DNA of 64,000 nucleotides, from the NCBI GenBank assembly GCA_000149225.2, contig CM000689.1, positions 930,001 to 994,000 of the forward strand, written 5' to 3'. A program made the position numbers and the translations under genes. The notes beneath the pieces are model-generated. The model did no database searches. It was not told where the DNA came from and worked only from the letters and a program-made list of their open reading frames with translations. Below, piece after piece: positions 56,227-64,000 of the stretch. Within the stretch, counting starts at the first letter, position 1. Each line of letters starts with the position of its first letter. The stretch is from Lachancea kluyveri NRRL Y-12651 (taxonomy: Eukaryota; Ascomycota; Saccharomycetes; Saccharomycetales; Saccharomycetaceae).

Positions 56227-56370
56227 ATGGTTGAGAAAGAAGACGCCAAGGAACACCTAGTGCCCTCTGATACGGAGCCCCAGGTGGGATCTCAGCCGGT
56301 TTTGCCAAGAGATGTTTTCTCAAACGAGTTCACCTTTTTTCTGTATTTCCTAGTGCGAGACCCCTTTTTT
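56040..56370 (+). repeat. Left arm of a ~0.33-kb near-identical inverted repeat
   Basis: This segment is almost identical to the reverse complement of about 62150-62470, with only scattered differences visible by eye. It includes the 5' flank and the first about 45 codons of both intact DUP240-like genes. The genes diverge sharply after the shared block, which suggests gene conversion limited to the 5' half. Confidence 0.85.
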
Positions 56371-56898
56371 TGGGTCTCTCTGGTGCTCTTTGGGACATGT
56401 CTGTCTTTTGGAATAATAACGTTAAGAACATACTCTGTATTCTGGCCAGTACTCTTCTTCATGGCTTCATTCTTTTTCGGTAGTGCGTCATTTGGTGCGA
56501 TAGCGGGGGTGGCAAGTCATGGCATATCCAAACATCTTGAGCTAGAACAAGAAATACGGTTTCTAATTGAAATCGGAGATGTGAAGCCTGGCATAAACAT
56601 CCTACAGTGGGACATCGTGGCAAGCAGGATGAACGATTACCTCTTTGAAACTGGGCACTATTTCGGAAAGTATGCATTCTACGACGGTCGACACTGTTGC
56701 AACGAATTCAAGGAAAAGTACCTGCTACCTCGCAAGGATGCATTCGATGTGACGCCTTTAAACGATTCAGTTCACGGTGAGAACGGTGGCTTCGACTACT
56801 TTAAAAGGCAGGTTTCAAAGGATTACTACGACTCGTTCGATGAACACTTGGCGAAAGTTCACGAAGAGAGTCTCAAATCCCGCTGTGCAGAAGTATAA
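56227..56898 (+). CDS. DUP240/COS-like membrane protein, intact copy 1
   Basis: The 223-residue protein has the DUP-family plan. A charged N-terminus (MVEKEDAKEHL) leads to LPRDVFSNEFTFFLYFL and two adjacent hydrophobic segments (about 38-70 and 75-105). The family core VKPGINILQWDIVASRMNDYLFE, YAFYDGRHCCNEF and YLLPRK follows. In S. cerevisiae, DUP240 proteins such as Mst27/Mst28 bind COPI/COPII and act in ER-Golgi vesicle formation, and COS proteins promote cargo sorting. The start at 56227 is chosen because the MxExED start is shared with two other copies; an upstream ATG at 56095 lies in the shared leader. Confidence 0.82.
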   Translation: MVEKEDAKEHLVPSDTEPQVGSQPVLPRDVFSNEFTFFLYFLVRDPFFWVSLVLFGTCLSFGIITLRTYSVFWPVLFFMASFFFGSASFGAIAGVASHGISKHLELEQEIRFLIEIGDVKPGINILQWDIVASRMNDYLFETGHYFGKYAFYDGRHCCNEFKEKYLLPRKDAFDVTPLNDSVHGENGGFDYFKRQVSKDYYDSFDEHLAKVHEESLKSRCAEV

Positions 56899-57192
56899 TG
56901 TCATCTGAACGACAGTTGTAGATTGTGTGTAAGCTGAGTTTAGCATATGTAGTACACATTACACGCACTCCTGCCTGAACATTCTGTTTTGGCAGGTGAC
57001 TGAGACGTTCCCGAGCCATCACTACGCACGCAAGCACGCACGAATATCCTCTGTCGTCGTGGCCCGGAGTTTCCAGCGCTTTCACTGTGCATTCAGATTA
57101 TTGAATAAATACTATTAGATAATGCCACATCTGCGTGGTACTCGAAGGTGTTCAACCCCCTCAAAGATCAATTATTACAAACAGGAGTTGGA
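56899..57192. other. Convergent DUP240-like / RCR copy B 3' region
   Basis: This 294-bp spacer includes the motif TGTGTGTAAGCTGAGTTTAG, also present after the broken copy at 58512, so it marks the duplicated unit's 3' flank. No gene was seen. Confidence 0.6.
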
Positions 57193-57702
57193 TCAGCGCT
57201 TGGCCGTGGGCGAAGGCGACTGCGGACGGGCGAAACCGTAGATCCCGTCAGAGACGTTCGGAGGAGGCCCAGAAGGCCGCTGGTAGTTGCTGTGCGAGCT
57301 GGGGGTGCTGTCGTAGACCACGGCAGGTGGAGGTTGCTTAGGCGGTATCACTGGATGGAAAGCACCTTGGCGATCGTAGTAGCCGGCATCACGGGCGGTG
57401 TCAGCACGGGCGGTGTACTCCGGGACCGGAGCGTTGCCGTCTGTGGCAGGCGGTGGCGGTGGTGGTGGTGCACCACCATCACTCGTGCGGTACTGCTGCT
57501 GTGAAACCACGTACGGAGGAGGAGCCAGCCAGCCAGTTCCCTTGATGGGACTCTGGCCTCTTTTGCGACGCCTGAAATTGGACAGTAGAATGGTGGCGAT
57601 GACGAACAGGATAGGAGCCAGAATCACCAAGATAAAAGGCCATTTCCATCCGGTGGAATAATAAATGTAACGTTTTTGTAAACCAGTCGGGACAACAGGC
57701 AT
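57193..57702 (-). CDS. RCR1/RCR2-family membrane protein (copy B)
   Basis: The 169-residue protein matches the RCR plan: short lumenal N-terminus (MPVVPTGLQKR), one transmembrane segment (about 21-41, PFILVILAPILFVIATILL), a basic stretch (FRRRKRGQSPIKGTGW), PPPY (61-64) for Rsp5 binding, VPEYTA, and a Pro-rich tail with an eight-Pro run. The ATG at 57702 is preferred; an earlier in-frame ATG reads through a GTGAGT repeat as a His-Thr run. No intron is evident. It is paralogous to copies A and C but more diverged from S. cerevisiae Rcr1 than copy C. Confidence 0.82.
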   Translation of the reverse strand: MPVVPTGLQKRYIYYSTGWKWPFILVILAPILFVIATILLSNFRRRKRGQSPIKGTGWLAPPPYVVSQQQYRTSDGGAPPPPPPPATDGNAPVPEYTARADTARDAGYYDRQGAFHPVIPPKQPPPAVVYDSTPSSHSNYQRPSGPPPNVSDGIYGFARPQSPSPTAKR

Positions 57703-58511
57703 GTGAGTGTGAGTGTGAGTGTGAGTGTGTAATATCGAGAAACCACAGGCAGCCAAGTGTACATCATTTACGTGTGCACGTATATATATATATATATATA
57801 TATGTACGCCTTTAAGGGACGAAGGAACGGATACTGGGTTACAGGGCTTGAGGGCTTAGCCGTTCGGTTTTCCGCAGCGAACAGCGCAAGAATGGCTTTT
57901 CCTCAAGAAAGCCCCTCCTCGTCGGGCGCAGCTTTGGACAGGGAGAAAAGCCGTGTTTTTGCTATGGCTGAAAAAAGGGTGTTGCGGACAAATGACTGTT
58001 ATATGTGGTGCGTGGGTGTTGAGAGGGTGCCGACGCTTGGCGTTCCAGAGAAGCCGTCTACGTTCATGGCGATGCCATCGGTGTATGGCGAAAAGGTCAG
58101 CAACGTCGGTCAAGGTGCTTCAGGCACTGTAAAACCATATAGACTTTTTGACTGTTTGCGTGTGCATCGTGCGATGTGCAACGAGAAACAGTTTACATAC
58201 AACCCTCAAGGCTGCAAAGGCTACGTGGAGTGGTGCAGTATACCGAAATTTACCCAAGCTAGCATTGGCACCGCGCGGCAAGAACGCGATGCCGCCAAGA
58301 AACTACGTCAACGTTCACAACTGTATGAACATGTCGTATGATGGCAGGCTTCGATCGGGTGTATACCGATATCTACCTCGATGCTCGTACGCAGAGTCAT
58401 TGGCTTTTACCCTGTCTTTCGTAGTTTAAAAAAAAAAAAAAGGAATGGGATAAACTCGTTGTGCGTGTCTGACACTCCGGGAAGTTGTACTCTACAGCCA
58501 GTCTGCGAAAT
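57703..58511. other. RCR copy B promoter and spacer with simple repeats
   Basis: This 809-bp spacer contains a GTGAGT hexamer repeat (57703-57732), a TA dinucleotide run (about 57781-57802) and a poly(A) tract (58429-58440). A 194-codon frame (57757-58341) begins in the TA repeat and has no recognised similarity; it is not called. Confidence 0.5.
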
Positions 58512-58757
58512 ATGGCGGAGCGCGAGGATCTTGGAAAGCATAAGGGCTTTGGCAAGCACAAAGAGCCTGAGGAACGCCTAGTATCTTGTGAAACAGCACC
58601 TGGTGTAGAGCCTCGGCCGGTTTTACCAAGAGATGTCTTTTTAAACAGTTTCACCTTTTTTCTGTGTTTTCTAGTTCGAAGCCCCGTTTTTTGGGTCTCT
58701 CTGGTGCTCTTTGGTACGGTCTTGAACAGCGAGGTTCAAGACCGTAATGACATTTAA
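58512..58757 (+). pseudogene. DUP240-like copy with internal deletion
   Basis: The first about 70 codons (MAEREDLGKHK ... LPRDVFLNSFTFFLCFLVRS, VFWVSLVLFGT) match the N-terminus and first hydrophobic segment of the intact copies. The sequence then jumps to a few non-family residues and a stop. Right after comes 3' flank (TGTGTGTAAGCTGAGTTTAG) also seen downstream of intact copy 1. The middle and C-terminal core, about 450 bp including WDIVASRMN, is missing. An expressed short peptide cannot be excluded. Confidence 0.8.
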
Positions 58758-59120
58758 ATGGCGCTTGTATATTGTGTGTAAGCTGAGTTTAGCATATGCA
58801 GTGCACGTAGCCACCGAAATATACTCACGAATTTGAATGCACACCATCCACGCTTATCCACTCGTTACACAACAAGCAGTCATCAGCCTGTCTCCAGTTG
58901 TTAAGCGTCTGCACACGCACATTGTACACGTGACATGGATCGATTTCACCTTAGTCATCACCCCACACGGACACCACGGCAAACAAACAAGCAGTGACAT
59001 TTTATCCATCACACAACTTCTCTCCCTTGAAACGCTCTTTGGGCTGCAAGTTTATAGAAACCCATAGAGGCCATTCGTTTCACACACGCATACGCATACG
59101 CATAGTTATACTATACACAG
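58758..59120. promoter_or_regulatory. RCR copy C promoter
   Basis: This 363-bp spacer upstream of RCR copy C has a CATACG tandem repeat (about 59087-59104). A segment near 58826-58860 resembles sequence after the broken DUP copy (near 61121-61150), further evidence that units with flanks were duplicated. Confidence 0.5.
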
Positions 59121-59693
59121 ATGTATGTGCCAAGCGCGGTGTTTAAAAGAGATCCGGAAGAGTGCTGGGGCATGAACTGTGTTTCGGAGTGGGCGTGGGC
59201 TCGATGGATTTTACTCGTATTCTTTCTGGTGGCGTTTGGTGCGTTGGTGTTCATAGCTATCAGGATCAACATGAGGAGGTCACTCAGGGGCCAGAGTATG
59301 ATCAGAGGTACCGGTTGGTTTACGCCTCCGAGTTATCGGCAGTCAGAGAGACAGTACAACGGGGGTGCGGGGAGTGCTGGCCGCCGAGAAGAAGAGTACG
59401 TGCCGGTGTATACAGAGAGGGCCAACGAGCAGGATCTTGGGTACTACGACAACGACGGTGTGTTCCACGTGAACAGCAAGGCAGAGCCGATGCCTCCGCC
59501 TCCGGGGATCGATGCAGTGCCGGCGCCTGCGCCCACGTACCATGCGTTGTCGCAGGAGGGTGACTATGACATGGAGTTGCGCCAATACTACGGGGGCACG
59601 CAGCTTGCACAGACTGTACAGACTGCACCGGCTGCTCAAGCTGCTCAGACTGTGCAGCCCGAGCAGCCCGCCAGGGTCCACGCCCGTGGTTGA
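59121..59693 (+). CDS. RCR1/RCR2-family membrane protein (copy C)
   Basis: The 190-residue protein is the copy most like S. cerevisiae Rcr1. It has a lumenal segment (MYVPSAVFKRDPEECWG), a transmembrane segment (about 28-48, ARWILLVFFLVAFGALVFIAI), MRRSLRGQSMIRGTGWFTPPSYRQSERQY with PPSY at 69-72, and YVPVYTERANEQDLGYYDNDGVFH, which parallels Rcr1's YVPEYTETANEHDLGYYDQRGEFH. The tail is Ala/Gln/Pro-rich with a TVQTAPAAQAAQ pattern. The frame passes through AAAAGAG-ATCC, where copy A has its intron, without interruption. Confidence 0.86.
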   Translation: MYVPSAVFKRDPEECWGMNCVSEWAWARWILLVFFLVAFGALVFIAIRINMRRSLRGQSMIRGTGWFTPPSYRQSERQYNGGAGSAGRREEEYVPVYTERANEQDLGYYDNDGVFHVNSKAEPMPPPPGIDAVPAPAPTYHALSQEGDYDMELRQYYGGTQLAQTVQTAPAAQAAQTVQPEQPARVHARG

Positions 59694-60358
59694 CCGATGT
59701 GCACACCGTTAGAATCCTCCGTCTTGCCAATATTCCATGACCCAGAACACATACATGTGCTCGAGCCGAAATAAATATTACTTGCATGTATGTACTTGTG
59801 CAACTAGGGCCGTACTCCGGTGGATGTGTACAATGCGCATCTTATCCGGGTCGTGGGTGTTTTTGTTCACGACAGATCAGACCGTACAGGTCATGTAGTA
59901 TGTATCTAATAAGATTTTATTCAAGAGCATGAGTGCAGGTCATCGATGCGTGGCGTGAGTTGAGACACGGCAGGCAAATGTGCACTTCCCTGGTCAGAGA
60001 TGCTAAAAGGCGGAAAGCTCGGTGAACACAAGAATCGCGCAACTGTGTACAAGGTTCTCTGCCAGGAACAGGGCTTTAGTCTTCCTTGGCAGAGTGTCTT
60101 GTTGCATATGTGCTACTGCCTTCTTTGAGTGCACGTATACCGATCTTTAGCTTGATGTTTGTCTGTGGAGATATTCGTTCTCGGCTTGTTTTTGTAGCGC
60201 GCGGAAGGAACAAATAGGATCAACTCGATGTGTACGTCCGGTCCTCGAGGATATTTGAGACTGCTGTACTTCAATTGTTGTACTTCAGCTGTTGTGCTTC
60301 AACTGCTGCACTCTCGACACTTTGAGAAATTCTGCGTTTTACAACCGGCTTGCAAAGA
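59694..60358. other. Spacer between RCR copy C and broken DUP240-like copy
   Basis: This 665-bp stretch has no ORF with recognisable similarity. The phrase GGTCCTCGAGGATATTTGAGACTG at about 60240 also occurs upstream of intact copy 1 (about 56134), so the right part is the shared DUP240 5' flank. Confidence 0.5.
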
Positions 60359-61051
60359 ATGGTAGATCACGAAGATGTCAGGGAACACAACAACGTCAGG
60401 GAACACACTTGATGGCTTCCCATACAGAGCATTCTGGGGCCGAACCTCAACCGATTTTGCCAAGAGATGTCTTCTCAAACGGGCTCATCTTATTTCTGTA
60501 TTTCCTAGTTCGAAGCTCCCTTTTTTGGGTCTCTCTGGTGCTCTTTGGCACATCCTTGTTTTTTGCAATAACAGCAAGTTGTCAGGCCTTGGCTGCACTC
60601 TCCGTTGTGACTGGCATACTTTTTGCCTTTTCGTTACCTATTATAGCGACTCAGGTTTCAGGGATTTGTGTATCCAGGGGTTTTGGGCTAGAACAAAAAA
60701 CGCGATTCCTGGTTGAAATCAGAGATATAAATCCCGGTATGAATATGCCAAAGTGGGACATCGTGGCAAGCAGGATGAACGATTACCTTTTCGAAGCCAA
60801 GTACTATCGAAACAAGTATGCATTGTACGATGGGAAAAGCTGTCTTGATGGATTCAAGGAGGTGTACCTGCTACCTCGCAAAGATGTATTCGACGTAACA
60901 CCTTTGAATGATTCAGGTCCACGGTGAAAACGGTGGCTTCGTTTACTTTGAAAGACAGGTTTCAAAGGACTACTCTAACTCTGCCGACGAGTACTTGGCG
61001 AAAGTTCACGCAGAGAGTCTTAAATCTCGCATTCCAAAAACGTACTCATAA
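60359..61051 (+). pseudogene. DUP240-like copy, frame-broken near both ends
   Basis: The central frame encodes LPRDVFSNGLILFLYFLVRS, two hydrophobic segments, KWDIVASRMNDYLFEAKYY, YALYDGKSCLDGFKEVYLLP and TPLNDS, so the DUP core is complete. The family start (MVDHEDVREH at 60359) lies in a different frame from the core, and the C-terminal part (HGENGGF ... QVSKDYSNSADEYLAKV) continues in another frame after about 60920. An ATG at 60412 could still give a shorter protein lacking the native ends. Confidence 0.78.
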
Positions 61052-61611
61052 TTGAAAGGCACTCGTTCGTTATACAGGCGGATTCCAGCATATACAGTGC
61101 ACTTATATAACAAGATATACTAACGAATTCGAATGCACACCGTCAACGTGTATCCATCTGATAGGTAATAATAGCCATGCACAAAGTGTTCCTGGCACGA
61201 TTCTGTGCACACCAAACTGTCTGCTGAGCTCTGCCTCTGTATTTGCCCCAGCCTTTGGCGTGGTGGTGGACTGGTTTCCACCCGACCAGGGCTAGGTGAT
61301 AGGTTGCAAAAAATGAGTATATGGCGTGAGTGCATGATTTTATAATCTGGTTTCAACTTAGTTTTAACTTTGTAGCATTGGTGGTGATTTAAATGGTCCG
61401 TTGAGATTACATCAATGTGTAATATGTGGAACGGGTGCTTAAGCCAGTGAAAGACAAACACGCATTTGCACATTGATAGTCTGGGTGCAAATTCTTGGAT
61501 AAACACTGTTGAATACATTGTACACGATACATATGGCATGATCCGTCGGGTGCCAAAGCAGAGTATTCGAGCAACAGGCGTGTGTGGTGTACTAGCACCG
61601 CTCAGACGTGG
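61052..61611. other. Spacer between DUP240-like copies
   Basis: This 560-bp stretch lies between convergent copies. Apart from the repeated flank near 61121-61150 (GAATTCGAATGCACACC) nothing was recognised. Confidence 0.5.
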
Positions 61612-62286
61612 TTATACCTCTGCACAGCGGGATTCGGACCTTTCTTCACACACTTCCGTCACTTGCTCGTCGACAGACTCATAGTATTCCTTTGACACCT
61701 GCCTTTTAAAGTAGCTATACGCACTGTTTCCACCGTGAGCTGAATCACTCAAACGTGCTGCATCGAACGCCTCCTCGCGAGGCAACAAGTACACCTTCTT
61801 GAATCCATCAAGACAGCTTTTCCCATCGTAGAATGCATACCTGTGGGGATAGTACTTGGTTTCGAAAAGGTAATCGTTCATTCTGCTTGCCACGATGTCC
61901 CACTTTACTGTCCTCATGCCAGGCTTTACATCTCTGACTTCAAACAGAAATTGCACGCTTTGTTCTAGCTCAAAACCCCTGGATACTTCAACGTCTGACA
62001 GCTGTCGTGCCACCAGAACGAACGAGACAACAGAAGCTATGCCAGTAAAGATGGAGAGCAGAACGCAGATTGCAGTCCAGCCTTCAGAACTTGCTGTTAT
62101 TGCAAAAAACAAGAACGTACCAAAGAGCACCAGAGAGACCCAAAAAAAGGGGCTTCGAACTAGGAAATACAGAAAAAAGGTGAACTCGTTTGAGAAAACA
62201 TCTCTTGGCAAAACCGGCTGAGATCCCACCTGGGGCTCCGTATCAGAGGGCACTAGGTGTTCCTTGGCGTCTTCTTTCTCAACCAT
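61612..62286 (-). CDS. DUP240/COS-like membrane protein, intact copy 2
   Basis: The 224-residue protein starts MVEKEDAKEHLVPSDTEPQV, identical to intact copy 1 over the first about 45 residues, then diverges. The second hydrophobic region is ICVLLSIFTGIASVVSFVLV. The core is VKPGMRTVKWDIVASRMNDY and YAFYDGKSCLDGFKKVYLLP, and the C-terminus (SYFKRQVSKEYYESVDEQV) again resembles copy 1. It lies in the opposite orientation about 5 kb away. The start is chosen as for copy 1; an in-frame upstream ATG at 62418 is in the shared leader. Confidence 0.82.
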   Translation of the reverse strand: MVEKEDAKEHLVPSDTEPQVGSQPVLPRDVFSNEFTFFLYFLVRSPFFWVSLVLFGTFLFFAITASSEGWTAICVLLSIFTGIASVVSFVLVARQLSDVEVSRGFELEQSVQFLFEVRDVKPGMRTVKWDIVASRMNDYLFETKYYPHRYAFYDGKSCLDGFKKVYLLPREEAFDAARLSDSAHGGNSAYSYFKRQVSKEYYESVDEQVTEVCEERSESRCAEV

Positions 62287-62470
62287 TGCATGTAACTTGC
62301 TTGCAAAACACAGAGCTTCCCAGAGTGTCAGAGGTACAACACTTTGAACTGCATCAGTCTCAAATATCCTCGAGGACCGGCCGTGCATGACGAGCGAATC
62401 CCACTGATTTCTTGGCAAGTTGAGTCACGCAGAACGAGCAAGCACTGCATGCATCTCTGCAGAAGAACAT
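62150..62470 (-). repeat. Right arm of the ~0.33-kb near-identical inverted repeat
   Basis: Reverse complement of this segment is almost identical to about 56040-56370, including non-coding 5' flank. The pair encloses about 5.8 kb that holds two RCR genes and two broken DUP240-like copies. Confidence 0.85.
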
Positions 62471-62499
62471 GGCTCTTGCACGGTTACGGCTTCTATTGG

Positions 62500-63100
62500 T
62501 TAGACAGAGTTGTTAATTAGAGATACTTCCCTCTCGGCCAGAACTGCATCAAATTCTTTTTTCGAAAATTGTATTGCTATCGTGAGGCTGACATCTGACA
62601 TCTTGTCTATTTCGTTGCCCGCGACAGCTGCTATTTCATCGGCTCGTTTCAGTCTCTCTAAACAGGTCTTTAGCTTTTGTTCTGGATACTGTTTATTTTC
62701 CAGATTCTTAACGCAAGTACGATAAGCAGAGCTAAGCAGCCAATGGTTGTCGAGGCTAAGTACGTGGTGTCTGCACGTTCGATATCACCAAAAAACCGAT
62801 ACCAGCAGGCCACTAAATCAATCAGCAAAGCCAATACTGCCCCTCCCATGAACAATTTCATACTTGCTGTACGTTCCCCTTGATCGCCGTAGGTAATTAT
62901 GAAGACTACAGATGCTATTCCTATTAGGATGCATGTGCTCCGTTGAAAGGTTATGTAGCACGATGGAACTATCCCTATTAGTGAAAGTATGAAACAGCTA
63001 ACAGCTGCCAACAATTCCGAGAGTCTCCAACGTCTGTCGAAGTTTCTCTGAGGTGTTCTCCTGCTCTGTTGATTCGAGACTCTGTCCTCGCAGTATTACG
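62500..63100 (-). pseudogene. Interrupted multi-span membrane-protein sequence of unknown family
   Basis: One frame reads a basic stretch (QRNFDRRWRLSELLAAVSCF) and about four hydrophobic segments (SCFILSLIGIVPS, TCILIGIASVVFIITY, LFMGGAVLALLIDLVACW, TIGCLALLIVLALRIW). An overlapping frame then continues with an amphipathic Glu/Lys-rich tail (QKLKTCLERLKRADEIAAVA). No ATG opens the frame near its upstream stop, and the parts are out of phase, so it looks broken. The composition resembles short fungal membrane proteins, but I recognise no family. Confidence 0.45.
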
Positions 63101-63185
63101 TGGTCCTAAATGCATGGGCTTCGCGAGCGTAGTACTCGTCACTTGGTGATTCGAGTGTTGGCATACCCGATTTTCCCCAGTGGCT

Positions 63186-63437
63186 CTAATATTCAACCTG
63201 GTGCGCGAATTCCATTGCATCCCCAAGTGTCTTTGGGGATTGAGTATGCAGATTGTGAAGCGAAGGCTTTCCCAGTCCCTTCAGGTATTGGTGAATTTGT
63301 GCGTGTTCCGACCAGTAGCCTTCTGGTAAAAAATCTACATACTGTGAGAATGCTTCATTGTAGGCTCCGATGGTGCTCTTCTGTTTCAGCACGAGTTCTT
63401 TGAGCATAGTTTGGTACGTGTCCATATCACAAGTCAT
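63186..63437 (-). mobile_element. Ty3/Gypsy-like gag fossil fragment
   Basis: An 83-codon fragment resembles the central part of a retrotransposon Gag domain: a Gln/Lys stretch, AYNEAFSQYVDFLPEGYW, IHQYLKGLGKPSL and SPKTLGDAMEFAHQVE, the spacing seen in Ty3-like Gag. No protease, reverse transcriptase or terminal repeat was recognised nearby. It is a short, broken, probably old remnant. Its place at the edge of the duplicated cluster is typical of unstable regions. Confidence 0.6.
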
Positions 63438-64000
63438 TTCTTCCTGGGCCCGTCCTGGACTTTAGATCGAGGGAATCACCTTGCTGCGGATCTGGCTGGG
63501 TGTTGTCCCAAGTAGACGATTTTAAGATTGTTTTCTGTGATGCCTCCGGTGACAGCAGACGTGCACAGAGTATTTTTGTCCTGATTATGAAAAGATGAAC
63601 CGGTTCATATGTAGAGACACTCACTTTCAACCTGGTTTGGAAGAATACAGTGTTCATGTAGCGTGTAGCGAGGGACTACGAGAGCCACAGACATGTCATT
63701 TATCCAAGATGTCAGCTACAGTTATCATGTGATTTAATTGCTGCAGGCGAATTTTAAAAGACTCCTGCACTGCGTATTTACCTCATCACAGCACAGCTCA
63801 GAGGAGTCAACACTGGATATGCTGGCTAAAAAAACGAGATCCCAACGTGGCATACTGCATGCGTGACACGAATCTCATATTTTTGCCAACCCTGCGTTCA
63901 CTGCCATTGAATATTCTGTACTATACTACGACCACTCTGCCATATGGTGACAGGTCTCAACCGTGCTTGCGTATGCGGATATCCTTACTCATCCTTAACT
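63438..64000. other. Right-end region without recognised genes
   Basis: The last about 560 bp contain only short chance frames. No tRNA, terminal repeat or family signature was recognised. The RCR neighbours expected from S. cerevisiae order (GPI18, COQ1, YRB1, NTH) are not seen in the window. Confidence 0.5.

Noticed and set aside
57757-58341. 194-codon ORF starting in a TA repeat
   Set aside because: The start lies in a simple repeat, composition looks random, and no family feature was recognised.

Overview
This window is a nuclear chromosome segment from a budding yeast (Saccharomycetaceae). Evidence: compact, mostly intronless genes; two short introns with GTATGT / (T)RCTAAC / AG signals; single-copy divergent H3 and H4 genes; a 73-nt tRNA-Thr(AGT); and S. 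cerevisiae-like gene neighbourhoods throughout. CTG sits at conserved Leu positions (for example before the DXD motif of the MNN2-like enzyme), so the standard code fits. One IRA gene lies between BMT2/MAK5 (neighbours of S. cerevisiae IRA1) and REX4/AVO1 (neighbours of IRA2). This interleaving is the order expected before the yeast whole-genome duplication, so the organism is most likely a non-WGD species (Zygosaccharomyces/Torulaspora/Zygotorulaspora or Lachancea-like). The species itself cannot be named from the sequence alone.

Layout. 0-23 kb: MAK5 (partial), BMT2, IRA, REX4, AVO1, an ATG42/PRC1-type carboxypeptidase, ATP19, BRX1 and MDM20, a blend of the S. cerevisiae YBR139-142 and YOL076-081 regions. 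23-30 kb: MNN2-type mannosyltransferase, GRX6/7-type glutaredoxin, APC11, tRNA-Thr, IPP1 and TRP1. 30-33.4 kb: a coiled-coil gene placed like YSW1, then ARA1. 33.4-40.7 kb: a gene-poor stretch with one recognisable gene, an HMG-box factor whose box carries a large insertion, preceded by 17-bp tandem repeats. 40.7-54.4 kb: H3, H4, SOK1, DSF2, MAF1, RAD57, UGA2 and RCR, a blend of YBR005-010 and YDR003-006. 54.4-64 kb: an accessory cluster with a START-like gene, two more RCR genes, four DUP240-like copies (two intact, two broken), a broken membrane-protein sequence and a Ty3-like gag fossil.

Shared themes. IRA (Ras-GAP), AVO1 (TORC2), SOK1 (PKA suppressor) and MAF1 (Pol III repressor) are growth-signalling genes. 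BMT2, BRX1, MAK5 and REX4 serve ribosome biogenesis. The RCR/DUP240 cluster encodes small membrane proteins of families tied to ER-to-vacuole traffic and is the fast-evolving part of the window. The two regions most worth a second look are the HMG-box island and the alternating RCR/DUP240 cluster.
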